A stretch of DNA of 64,000 bases from contig JACAXG010000009.1 in assembly GCA_018881555.1 (NCBI GenBank), forward strand, positions 13,601,326-13,665,325, given 5' to 3'. The stretch comes from Amblyornis subalaris. Its lineage: Eukaryota; Chordata; Aves; Passeriformes; Ptilonorhynchidae. How positions within the stretch are numbered: the stretch's first letter is position 1; each line of letters starts with the position of its first letter. Below are positions 1-12,300 of the stretch, one piece after another. Both the position numbers and the translations under genes were made by a program. The notes beneath the pieces are model-generated. The model was not told where the DNA came from and did no database searches. It saw only the letters and a program-made list of their open reading frames with translations.

Positions 1-221
1 AGGTCAGGGAATTATGCAGGAGAGTAGCTTCTGTGTATTTGTGATTTTGTACTAAGAATTTGTGCAACTGTAATCCTGTGAGTGGTCATATTTATTTCAG
101 CAGGGTGACTGATATGTGCCTGCAAATGGTTGGAAATTATTGAGATCTCCTCAAACCTTAGGAACAAAGCCTAATGCATCAAGAGACCTCAACTGGTATT
201 ATAAAGGAGAATCAGACTTAC
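1..221 (-). other. PLXNC1 intron 12 (partial)
   Basis: This is the 5' part of intron 12, beginning with the GTAAGT donor next to exon 12. It is AT-rich; I see no exon or repeat in it. Confidence 0.7.
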
Positions 222-309
222 TGTGAGGTTTGATCTCTGGTCATCTGAAATAATCACACTGTCCACCACATTAAAATTTCTACCAGTTGTAGTAATTTTG
301 CGACCACCG
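222..309 (-). CDS. PLXNC1: PLXNC1 exon 12: second IPT domain, first part
   Basis: The exon is 88 nt, phase 2 in and phase 0 out (residues 696-725). The acceptor is GGTTTTTTTGCAG|CGG and the donor CTCACA|GTAAGT. It encodes SGGRKITTTGRNFNVVDSV, the glycine-rich turn and first strands of IPT-2, matching plexin C1. This is the last exon inside the window; the next would lie left of position 1. Confidence 0.92.
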
Positions 310-3300
310 CTGCAAAAAAACCAAAACAAAACAAAAACAAACGCGTGGAGGAAGAGAGGTTATCATTATTTGTTTTCCCACAGACATGTCCTGCATTAAG
401 CCTTCAGCTGTGAATAAACTACTCATGTGCATTTTGCTTTGGTAGCAGACAACGTAATAGAGCCAAACTGCAGAACATGATAATTTGAGCTATATAGTGT
501 ACTTCCACTCTTTCCTCATAATGGTAAATACTTTTGCTACCCCAAAACCACATGACTTGATTGCATACACATGTATACTCCTTTTCAGGGACTCTCCACC
601 TTGTTTTCTATTTATGCAGCCAAAGAACTAGACCATGATTTAATATTCTGTCTAGGAGAAAGAGCATCATGGTGTTTCACTGCCCCAGTGCAGCCCTGTC
701 TGTGCTTAATTCTTGCCTTCTTCAGGACAAACTCATCGTGCCAGGCACCTCACAGGAAACATTCTCAGCAGTGTTCAGACCATCTGTCTCAGTGCACAAT
801 GGTGCTTGTGTCTGAGGGCTCTGGCTCACATTCTCTGCTGAACAGAGTTGGAGTGGTTTAAGGTATTATTAATTTCCAGCTGCCTGAACTGCCTCTCACC
901 TGGAGATGAGGGCATGCATCCTAGTTGCTCAGCAGCTGCAGCTGCCAGCCCAACTCACTGCCTCAAATCCACACTTGACAAGATATCAGATTCAGCACGT
1001 AAAAGCAGGTAAAAACTGTGCAAGCAGAGGGACAGGTGGAAAGCTCTGCCTGAGAATATCTGAAAAACCACCCTGTAAGTCTTTCACCAGATCTGTGAGT
1101 CTCCCACAGAACACAGCAAAGGCTTGGAAAGGGCTCTCTTGGCTTTAAGGAACCATGTTGTAAAGCAAGTCTGTGTATGTCACTGCAGTGATGATTACGT
1201 TCATTTCATTTCCAAACCACTGATACTTTACCCTGTTTCACAGGTGCAGGCTACATTAATATCAAGAAATCAAAGTCAATCGGAGTTAGAATTTATGCAT
1301 GCTACCCATATTTTGGGTTTAGCTTTAGTAGGAATAGACTACTTTTGATTTCTATAAAGGAGACCTAGGGTGGGCAGAAGAAATTTACAGAATCCGTCTT
1401 GCACTACTATGACCCTATCTGTTAAATCACTTCACAGGTGTAAATTCACCCAACACAACAGGTTACAGCAGTCTTCCAAGTTAGCATCAGCTGGCCAAGG
1501 AAGAAGGCTCATATTGGCTTAGTGCAACTGCATTTGAATGAGTATGTAAAAAGTATAGAAAGACAAGTTTACCTGATCCAGGAGGTATTTGGTGTGATTC
1601 TAGAACATGATGGCAGTGAAACATAATGCAGGGTCATTGGTGGTGAACATTTCTTCCCATTAGCCTGGATACATATACGTTTGGCCTCTTTACGTGTTGG
1701 TGGGAGAGCAAATGTCATTTGTGTATCATTTAGCACACTTCTAACTTTAATGCTGGACAAGAAAGAAAACAAACACTGAAACACAGATGCCACTCATTGG
1801 TGTTACCACACGAAGCCTATAACCTACAGCAAGTGATAAGGAGAAAAGAGAACTGAATCTCTGTCTGAGCTGCCAGATGGAAGGGGAAAGAGAGCAGGGA
1901 GCTGAAGAGACAAAGTAGGGCATCTTTTGAATGAAGTTGCTATGTGATACAATAATCACAGAAGATGGTACAGATATCAGCCTTGGGATGAGGCTATGTA
2001 ATGCAATGTGTGATTTTGCTGTTTACTGTGTACTTCTCTGTGCTACCAACATGATCCACGAGCAAGACAAGAATGAGAATCTCCATTTTCCTTTTCATTC
2101 TTCTTTTTCTTTCTCTTTCCTCCCATCTTTTCACTCCCTCCTCTTTCTCTCTACTTCCTGTCTTTCCCTCCTTCTCTATTTTTTTTTCCTGTGGGCCCCT
2201 GAAAATTCATTGTTGAAGCAAAAATTGAACACTACTTTTTCAAGTGCTAGCTATGTAAAATGGGCTTCATAATCACAGGCAGCCATTGCAGCTGCACCTG
2301 AAAATAACTGATTCAGAATAATATTGCCTAATTATCTAGGGGGTTACACTGTGTGATCATCAACAGAGAAAAACAGGAGCTGTCGCATAAGAGATTTCCT
2401 TCCCTGGCATGGTGTCTGTGCTTTTAAAAGCAGAATCCTAGAATATATGAGGAATATTTTGAAGCAGAGGAGATTCAAACAAAAGGTGAGGCTTTCCTGT
2501 GACCTAACTTCTTGGTGCCTGCTAGAAGGCACAGAGAGCCACAGGTACAAAACTGTCCTACTACTACTGAGAGAACTGATCACCCATTCATCCCTTGTAT
2601 TGTACTCACACACCAAATTAATTTTCATCCTTTGAGAATTTAAAGTGGAAGTATAATTAAAGGAGTGCAAAGCATCGTCTGCTCTGCTGAGGAGAGGTAC
2701 ATGACAACTGTTCACACAACCATCTTGCTAGAGCAAAATGGGCATAATTTTCACCATGCAAAGTAAATAGTATTATTTTTCAGTTTAACTCACACGTCTG
2801 GTTTACAGCCAGTGATTCCAGTCAGTATCAGTTTTATGCCTGATGCACGTGTAAAGTTTTCTCCTTTGACTGTTATTTCACTTTTGCCTAATGTAGAAAT
2901 CCACAAAGGTTCAATGGACTGAATGCTGATATGCTATTAGGAAACAAAGCAAAACAAGATCTGGTTATAAAAAGGCTGGGCAGATAAGCAACAGCTGTAA
3001 AAACAACCACCACTCAGGAATGCGGATTTTATGCCACTGGGATACAATTTTATTAATAATTTCAAATCTTGTTAAACTTAAGCCTGGGAAGTACTGTCAA
3101 TCACAACTTCTTTACAAGCCAACTATTTTTAGCTACGTATTTTATATTTCAATTTATGTCATAACAAATTTGCCCAAAGGAATCACAGTCTGACATGCTG
3201 GAAGGTAGGTATCATAAAAACCCAGCTTGAAATGATACATTTCGTGTGACCCCTGAAGAAGTAAGAAACAAGGCAAGACAAAACCCATGGTGCTGTCACT

Positions 3301-6300
3301 ATGAGAGATCAGATGAACAAATGAAGGCATCTTTCACGACCTGAAAAGGGGAAGCAGGGTCAAATCCTCGAATGAAAATTTGAGAAAGAGCCCTAGAATT
3401 AGGTTTACTAGAAAGTCTTTTCAAGTCATACATAGAACTAAAGGTACAAAACAACTGGAGGGGAATTTTTTGGTATCCCGTTTTGATGCTAAGAAGTTAA
3501 CAGCATTTAAAAATAACCCTGGTTTGCTCTGATGTTGTCACAGTCTTGCAAAAATGTGGCCAATTTTTAAACTGTGCTTTTTTTGTCTATATTTACTTAT
3601 TCTAATTTACTAACACTACTGAGAAAGAAGAAATTTTTTTTTCCCTACTGTATTCACTTGCTACATTTGACAACATCTCATGTTTAATCAGTTTTGCTGC
3701 TTCCCCGGTTTTATAATCACACAGACGGTTTCCTCTCTGTCTATCTTTCAGACAACAAACTGAAACATTCAAAAAACCCAGGAAAATATGCATGTGAAAC
3801 CACAAACTGTTTGGGACCTTCTCAGGCACACAATTTCTAGCTTAATTTTAGACTGCCTATACTACTAGTTTAAATTGGGTTTTTACAGCATTGTGATTAT
3901 CCTGATTTTTGCTGTGCACCTCTGGACACATTCACTGGGCAGTTCAGTCTTCCTGACCCTATGAAGAGTGCTGGTGCAAAGCCTCTAGGAAAGTCCATCC
4001 CCCAGGTTTTTCTCACCACTAATCTTTTCATGTACCCAAAACAGCACTAAGACTTCAGGCTGGTAGCCTGAGGGGACCATCAGGGTCACACCACCATCCT
4101 CTGCAAACACACTCTTTGACCATTTCAAAAAGGACTCCAGCACATTGTCCCCACATGCTACCATGGTTCACTGAACGCCGGAGCGCTTCAGAGCAAATGA
4201 GAGACCTGTCACCACTGATTGAAAGCCGAAACTTGTGCCTTATGAAAAGGCAAAAGAGTGCAAAGGCTGGGGCCAGAGGGCCTGCAAAAGGGCCTCTAAG
4301 ATGACCTCTTGTATGGATAATGGAGGATGGCAAAGGAAATCCCTCACAAACAGCCTGAGGGGGAAAATTCACTCCCACGATGATCTGGGAACCAGTTTAA
4401 TCCTTGGGACAGGACAACTGAAGCAGAAATCAAAGATATCAAACCACTAGTGCTTTTCTTCACCTGCATCCTGTCCTTTTGCTTGTGTCCAACCTCCAGT
4501 GCACCAAGGACGGTCAATATCCGCAACACAAACCCAGAAGCCAAATACCACAGAAAGGAGCAAAACACTGCTTTGGGGTTCTCAGTGGTAACCACCAGCC
4601 AGCCCTGAAGCACCAGAATGCCACAGTATCACACAAACAAGCAGAGATCCCCCAGACTGCATCAGGGTTGTGAACCCTGGTGAGGGCAGTTCCAGGCATC
4701 CCTGGCCCAGGGGTGCAGTGGGACACTGCAGTCTTCAGGGTTCCCACTGGTCGCCCTGCCAGGCACCACACACCACAGGGTGCCTCAGATTAGCTTGCCT
4801 TGCTTCTTTTCTCACACCATGAAGAAATCATGGAAAGAATTGCTCACGGTGAAAGTTTCAGTCCCCTCTGAAATCATGCCTCCCCTAAGACTACACAGCA
4901 CAGATTCCCTCGTGGCATCCTGTCTTGGCCCCATGGAGTCACTGCAGTCACAGCACTGAGGTAAGCTGGCCTCATTTACTGAAGAGTCCAATTCCCAACC
5001 AGCTTGACCTCCATAATCTGTGACACTTTCCTCAGCAGCAAAAGAAACCATGAATTTCCCCACTGGAAAGCAGGAGGGACCTAATATCCTCACTGGGGTC
5101 TGCGGTGCTCGTTTCCCCAGCGCCAGAGAGCCGCTGACCTTCCAGTTGCTACATGGCAGGGGGAGCAATGCTCAGTAGCAAGAGAGGACACAGCAGAGGC
5201 AGAAGGATATTTATAAAATCACTAGCTGTGAGGTGTGTAAGCGTAAACATGCAAAGAGACATAGAGAAAGCGTGCACCAGGTCCTCAGGTAATGTAAATC
5301 AGCACAGCCCTGTCAGCTTCAATAGAGCTCCGTATTTCTGAGCTGCAGCCCCCTCCCCCCTGCCCTGGACAGCCCAACGCTTCCCTGGGGCAGTGTGAAC
5401 TGTGGCAGCCACGTCCTCAGAGGTGTGGCTGCAGGTCTCTGAGAGATATCTGGCAGCAGCCCAGGTTAAGCAGCGCCTGCCACCCTGGGGAGTCCCTCTC
5501 TGGCACAGCCCCTCCTGCATTGCCAACACAGAAGAACTGGATCAGGGAACTAGCCCAGATGAAAAATAACCTGCTGAAAGATAACTGTTATTTCCAGCCA
5601 AATCAGTTCCCTAGCCAAGCGTACTCAATCCAACCACTCCAACTGCTGCTCTGGCGGAGGGAGGGGGAAGGTGCATGCATGGAAACCAGCAGCCGGAGTC
5701 AGGAGGAGGGCTGGGGCTGGCACTGAAAAAAAGTATATTAATCTAAATGCTCAGCTGGGGTTGTGGGAAAACACAAATCCTCTGTCTCCACTCTCCAGTA
5801 TGTTCTCCTTAAAGAACTAGCAGTCAAAGGAGAGCAGGATTTCAAATGCAATTTCAAGCTCTCTGAATGGATCAATCACTTCTAAATAAACATCTGCCTT
5901 TGCACTGCCTCTGGTGCTTTCACTGCCTTGTCCATCACTGTCTTTCCAAGATAAGGCATGTGGAAGAAAGCCATCTCCCAGGCAATTCCAACTATTTACC
6001 AATGTCAAATTACTGCACTTGGAAGCAGAGCAAAGAATTTCCTCTGTTCTTTCACCAGACATAATGCTTTAAATGCAGATCAAATCCAGAATATTAATGC
6101 TCAGAAGCACGAGTATTACAATCCCACTCGTCTCTGTGAAAAACAAAATGTATTATGTGATTTTGTTTAAGAAACATCAGCTGAACAGTTGAATTTAGGA
6201 GGTAATTCCTGTCTTCAGAGGTAAAAGTTCGGGTAGTTCTAATGAAACACTTAGAGATAAGAATACAGTCACTATTTATAACAACCGTGCATCACTCACA

Positions 6301-9300
6301 GAAAAGCAGAAACCGAAAAGTGTAGGCAGCCAATCTCTATGTACTTACTTATCAGTCAAATTTCTCTCCACTCACTAACTCATTTCTTTCCTAACACCTG
6401 CATGTCATAAGCAACCACTGATACAAAGATCACTCAGTTTCATGAGAAAATAAAAACATTTTGGTTCCATAAAGAATGAAGGGATAACCTCGTGGTTAAA
6501 GGGCTAATCTACAAAGCAGAAGGTAAAAGGGCTGGCCTGTTAGACAAATCATTTAGATTGTATGCACACATGCAGTCTATATGAATTCTACAGAGAACTC
6601 AGCAACCAGATTCAGCAGGTACTGAACGACACTACTGATACTTCTTCCTTCTCAGTGATCCAGCTTGTGTGGGATGGATGGAGAATAACTTCATCTCCAG
6701 TTTTGTCTACAGCCTGGAAACAAGGAAAATCTTTCTGAAAGTGTGAACTAGAGATTTACTAACACCCAGTGATTTCAGTTCCTGGACTTATCCTCTAGCC
6801 ACTTCTCTGTTATGCAGAAACTGGGTGGCACATCCTCCCTTTCCTTCTGCTCCCCTGGCAGCTATGTTTCAGGAGAAGCTGTGATCTGGCTGCATAAAAT
6901 GAGGAAGAGGTTTGAGACTCCAAAGCCTAGTTTCCCAGAGTTGTCTGTGACAGCAGAACTCAAACATGCTTTTAAGTCTACGTAAGATACTAAGCCTGAA
7001 ATGTTCTCCTTTGCATTTTTTTTGTGGTGGTTGTTGTTGTTGTTGTTGTTGCTGGTTTTGGTCAATTTTCATGTTCCAGCCTTCAGCATGCTGGCTCCTG
7101 TGGAGTGACTAAATAAAGCATACAGGGACTTTGACATTTAAAGCAGTGTTGTAAATACTGCATCTAGAGGTAGGCACATGATAATTGCAGTGTTCACTAT
7201 CTAAATGCCTGCATCTGAAACACAAGTTTTGCTGGTACCTTTTAACACCAACAAAGCACTAAGAAAAGATAGTATCAACCCAAGTTCTGCACTACCTTCC
7301 TATGTGACTGACTGCCTCCTCATCCATATCTCTATTCTGCAAAGTCTTCTCACTTTAAATAAATTTCTCCCCCAACCCAGAGAACCTCAATAATGCTGAT
7401 CTTAAAACGCTAACTAACCTCTGTTTTCTGCGCAGTGGTGATCCCCTTGGAAGCAGCTGAACTGCAATCATCCTGAAAAAAAAAAATAAATCAGCATTTC
7501 TCCATGTCAAGATAAAAAAGAGACAGATTGCTGCTCAGATGTAAAAAATACAAGGAAAAGGCATCACAAGGGACTCCAGTTTTCCCCAACAAACTTCACC
7601 TGGCAGGTGGTGGCAGGAGAGACACGTATCCATTCACAGCTGCCACACTCAGCCTTGTGTATACACCGTGAGCAGCTGGTAATACAGAAACAGAGTTTTT
7701 GTAAGACACAAGAACTCAATCTAGATTCAGTCATGAATGTGAAATTTCAAGTGACAGAAAAAAAGCATAAACCCAAGAGAACAACCAGCAAACATGTAAT
7801 GAAATGGATAAAACTCTGTTTACCCTCCAAGCCTATTGTTCTGTTGTACTTAGTCTGAGGAGACATTTAGTATGAAATACAATCTGTATTGATGCTGAGT
7901 CATTAATTTCAAAAAAAGCAGGCAGCAGAGGAAACACTTTGAGTTACATTTTACTGTGATTTACTCCAGTACATGAGTGGCCAGGTAGTACTTTTTAACC
8001 ATAAATGGGCAGAAAGCCATCACTGGCTTTTTCCCAGCTTGTCTGAACTTCTGTTCCATGTGTGCGGTGCTAGCAAGTATCGCCAGTTTGCTATTGCCTT
8101 CTCCTACCAAAAACTATGCCTGTTGGGAGACTAGTTTGTCCCTGTCTTGCTTTGCAATGCCTCTATCGGTATGGAAGAGAGCCAAGAGCAGCACAGTCCT
8201 TCCCCAAACATGCTGAGAAATGCTCTGGTTTAGAGAAAGACAGCTCCTTCCCTGTGTTCTTCCAGGGACAGGGAGTGATGCGCCACTTCCCAAAAAGCAA
8301 GAGCTCGATTTCATCCCTGGTACTTATGTATTAGTCTTTTTGTATAGGGGAGGAGCATTCCGAATGGCAACACTGCAGTTACTTACAGCATATATTAGCC
8401 AGATCTTTCTAAATATTAACAACCACCTATCATAAAGTGCTAGGCCACGTACTGGGCATGAATGCCTCCTCTGCCAGCTCTCAACAAAGAGTGTGGCTCT
8501 GAAAAATAATGTGTAGAGAAGAATAGGTATTCATTATTCCTATTAGCAGATTAGGTATTACTTTCTGGTTTAAGTATATTCATGTTACCTATGGACCATA
8601 TTTAAATTGCATCTGGGTCTAATTTAAAACACCCTCACAAAGTGATTTTGAAGAATCTCTTGACTCCTGTAATCTAGGCCTTATACTGAGTACCAGGGGC
8701 CCACCTTTTACCCAAGGACAAAAAGGATTTTAATGTCATTGTGACATCGTTTATTATCTCTTCAGGCACTTGTCATAAATTCAGTCATTGTAATGACTCT
8801 CCTACAGTTAGTTTCCAGGGTCCCATTAAATAAGAGAGTCATCAGAAGAAGTAGCTTCCTAAGGGGGAAAAAAAAAGAGGAGGAGGAAGTGGGCCAAGAA
8901 AAGGGATCTATCTTTAGCGAAATGTAGTTTCTTGATAAATACTAAAAAAAAAGAATGATGAATGACTTTAGTCACTCTCCCCCACACACACATCAACCCC
9001 TCAATGAACTTTAACAAGAACCAGGCTCTTACTTTTTCAACTGAAATGTTTGTGTGATATTCCAAGACCTTGAGGACAGGGACGCTTCGAGAACTAGACA
9101 ATCTGGAAAAATATACAAGTTAGGTATATGCTGGATATTACAAGAAATAACTCTTAAATATAAATAATGTTTAAAAATAATTTGAGTTGAAAACTCAAAC
9201 TAGTTCTCTGCTTGGTATGCACCTTCTCTCATACATTCACTCACACTTCTGACTGATAAAAATAGCTAGATTTTGACCTTTCACAGCACTCTTCAGCTGA

Positions 9301-12300
9301 GTTATGCCATGGCTTTACACACACTCATTAATTAAGCTTGATGCCACCACTGCATGACAAATAAAAGTAATGTTATTGTCAGGATACAGATAAGGAAATG
9401 CTACCATGAAGCAGGGATATAAAATCATCTCTCGAAAAGCACAGTGATACTGCGGCATAGCAGAACCCAAATTCAAGTCTTCTAACACAACAGACTGTTC
9501 CAATGCAAGAAACCCCAGCATACCATACTTCTCTGTCTTTCTGTCTCAGAGACTCAGTTGCAGAGTCTCCTTTTGTAATCTATGCAGTAGCAATTTTCAT
9601 CCTATTTAAATCTTTTATGATTGCATGAGTCAATTTGCCATTATTTCAGCTAGCAATTACTACACCAACAATTCACTGGCAGCTGTGGTATGAAAGAGTA
9701 TCTTCTCTTATGAGCAGAATACCACATCGAACAGTAGAGTTAGATATATACCACTTAAGCCATGGTCTCTTTCATCTGTGTGCCTGCAGATGTGTAGTCT
9801 GTGAAATGAATGGCTGCCTGAGATCAAATGAAACTCATGTTTGCAGACTTTTCTGACTTCTCCATGCTAGAAAGTAGCTAGTTTTCTAATTCAGGACAGT
9901 TACACAGATTTTAAGTATCTTGCAAAGGTAGAGAAACCTTTGCTTTTATCACAGGTTGGCTTGTTCAGATGAAAGCCGGCTGAAGCTGGCTTCAGCCTCA
10001 TCTACATTGATAAATCAGAAGTATCTCCAACCTTCACCTGTCAGCATGGCACTTGGGTGCTCACTACAAAGGTCACCTGAACTGCTTGTCAGAAACAGCC
10101 CTTGGGACCATTCACATGATTAAATACCTTACTAAATGGACAGTAAAGAGTCTAATTTTAATGGTATTTTAATGCTTGAAGATGTGGATGAGTACACACA
10201 GACATTATGAAATCCGTCATCAAGCACCTATTTGCATCTCCAGAAATCTACTTACCTGCAGAAATCTGACATGTTATCACACAATTGCCTAAATCACTTG
10301 ACCACATCAATATATGAGAAAGGTCTCAAGCCATGACCTACAGAAAAAGTAAAATATTCCTAGTATTTTACTAGGGGTAGTAAGTAAAAGTAAGGAACTT
10401 ATTTCCTTCTGGCAGAGTCTGTCTTTTCTTTTAAGCTTGTATAAGTACTTCAAAAACAGCACTGTCAAATATGCTTTTCTGATTCTGTCTGGGTTGAAAT
10501 TAATGGAACCTATTATCTTCTATACAGTCTGGGCCAACCTTTTAAAATGCATTAGACTGCACTGAGTAGCAGGTATTTTCAAAATGTTTTTTCCAAGAAA
10601 TGATACCTGAAGAAGCTTTGCAAGTGCATCCTCTTGTGAAACTGAGGTCACTTTACATGAGGTACCACAAACAGTCGAGGTTACTTCACACCTGAATTAT
10701 CCACTAATACACCTCAGCTTATAGGAGCATGTGAGTGGCAGTAATATTGGCAGGCACAAGCTAACCTCACAGCCTTCCGGTTAACACTGTCAAAGGGATC
10801 ATTTTTGGCACAAAGCACAGGCAAAGTGAGCTGGCTTCCATAACACTGTTCTCTGAAAACGTGCTAATGGAGTTAAGAGAAAGCTTTAGTCTGTGAAGAC
10901 AGAGAACCAAACAACATACTCCATAATTACAAGAAAACGTGGCTTTTGGGACTGGGTCAATAAAGGGCATTTTCTTCTTCTCTAATGCATATTTGCCTCT
11001 TAAAAATCCACTGATAGTGTTTACTAAAGACAGCTTAATAGATCAAAATACTCATGGATATCACCCCTGCTGTCACCTCCTAGTGAGAGTCTTTCCTTCT
11101 CAATTCCCAAATCAGTGCTGGACAGGAACTTGATACAACACTTCTATGATGCTGCAGGAGTTTTTCCCATACAAAGGCCAAAGCCTCCTCAGATCCAAAT
11201 ATTCCAAGGAACCTCCTTCTGGGACAAGGGTCCCTGAGAGAGAGAGCTCTTTGTAGCACCGAGCTCCTCAGAACAACAGGTCCTTGTAAATTCTAGGTAA
11301 CATTTAATTCCTCTTCCTACACAAAGGTTTTGTACGAGAATCAGGTTCATGCATAGTATTCCCTGTCTTTCGGGCTATATTATGGAGGAGGAGATAGAGG
11401 CAAGGCATTTATCTGAATTTTCTGTTTCCTCTTCAAGTCACTTAAGTGGTATAATTGAGTTTGCTATCTGTTCCTTAGTTTAGATTAAAACTCTCTTTGG
11501 CATTCTAACATCAGCAACTTTAAGAAGTTGTAAGGTCAATCTCTACAAAAAAGGCTCCGTGCTTCTATACAGACTCTTGAAGAGCAAGGGGGACATTTCC
11601 CTACTATTAGTCAAATAAGACTCCACTGTGAAGGATTATCATCTGATCTTTGAGACCAAAGCCTAAAAAACAGCTCAAAAGTCTAGACATTGAGTAATTT
11701 ACCAACTCATTCTAAAACTTGTAGCTGTCCATTAGATACACAAACCAGATCACAAGCATCACACGTCCAATACACACTGTTCAGGTCTCTAACTCTGAGA
11801 ACGGTAAGTGAACAAAGTAGTATGAGAATTATTGCAAAATGATTGAACCAATAATTCAGAAGGATGAACGAAATCAAGTTAAAAAGATGTACCCATCAAA
11901 TTGCCCCTGTATTTTTTTGCTAATCCTCTACACTGAATAATCACTTTCTCACATGTCTAAGCTAGGCTGAAACAGTTAATTAAATGTTAAGATTATTTAT
12001 TATACAGACATTCATAATTAGATTCTCCTCTTATTTATGCTAGTACAGTTTCTTGCAAAAACAAATTCTGTTTGCAGATAAGAGAAGAGTTAAGATGGGT
12101 TAATTTGTCAAGGCAGAGCACTAGACCAACACTGCTTCCTCTGCTCCAGCCAGCTTGATTGTCATTGCATTTATCTAAAGTTTCCTTAGACAGTTATTAA
12201 TGGCACCATGTAAATAAATATTCTGCTAATGCTAAAGCACTGCACTGCTATAGGGTCAACTGAAGAAGGTGCTTCCAGCCATAGGGTAATGTGTGTTATT

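Noticed and set aside
1931..2272. 113-codon plus-strand frame
   Set aside because: It lies over exon-flanking intron and a pyrimidine tract; the Ser/Phe-rich part is low complexity and no start context or homology is seen.
9033..9102. Alternative frame of exon 7 that is also open and looked like a linker segment
   Set aside because: Only the other frame continues the split codon from exon 6 and gives the SWN(I/L)-type plexin match.
10230..10300. Strong CAG|GTAAGT donor-like site on the minus strand
   Set aside because: No open exon with a usable acceptor precedes it; the frames stop within a few codons.
10607..10691. Minus-strand stretch with AG/GT ends, 28 open codons and two cysteines, first read as part of PSI-2
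   Set aside because: Its ends do not fit the phases of the neighbouring exons, the pyrimidine tract is poor, and exons 7 to 9 at 9033, 7600 and 7419 join without it.
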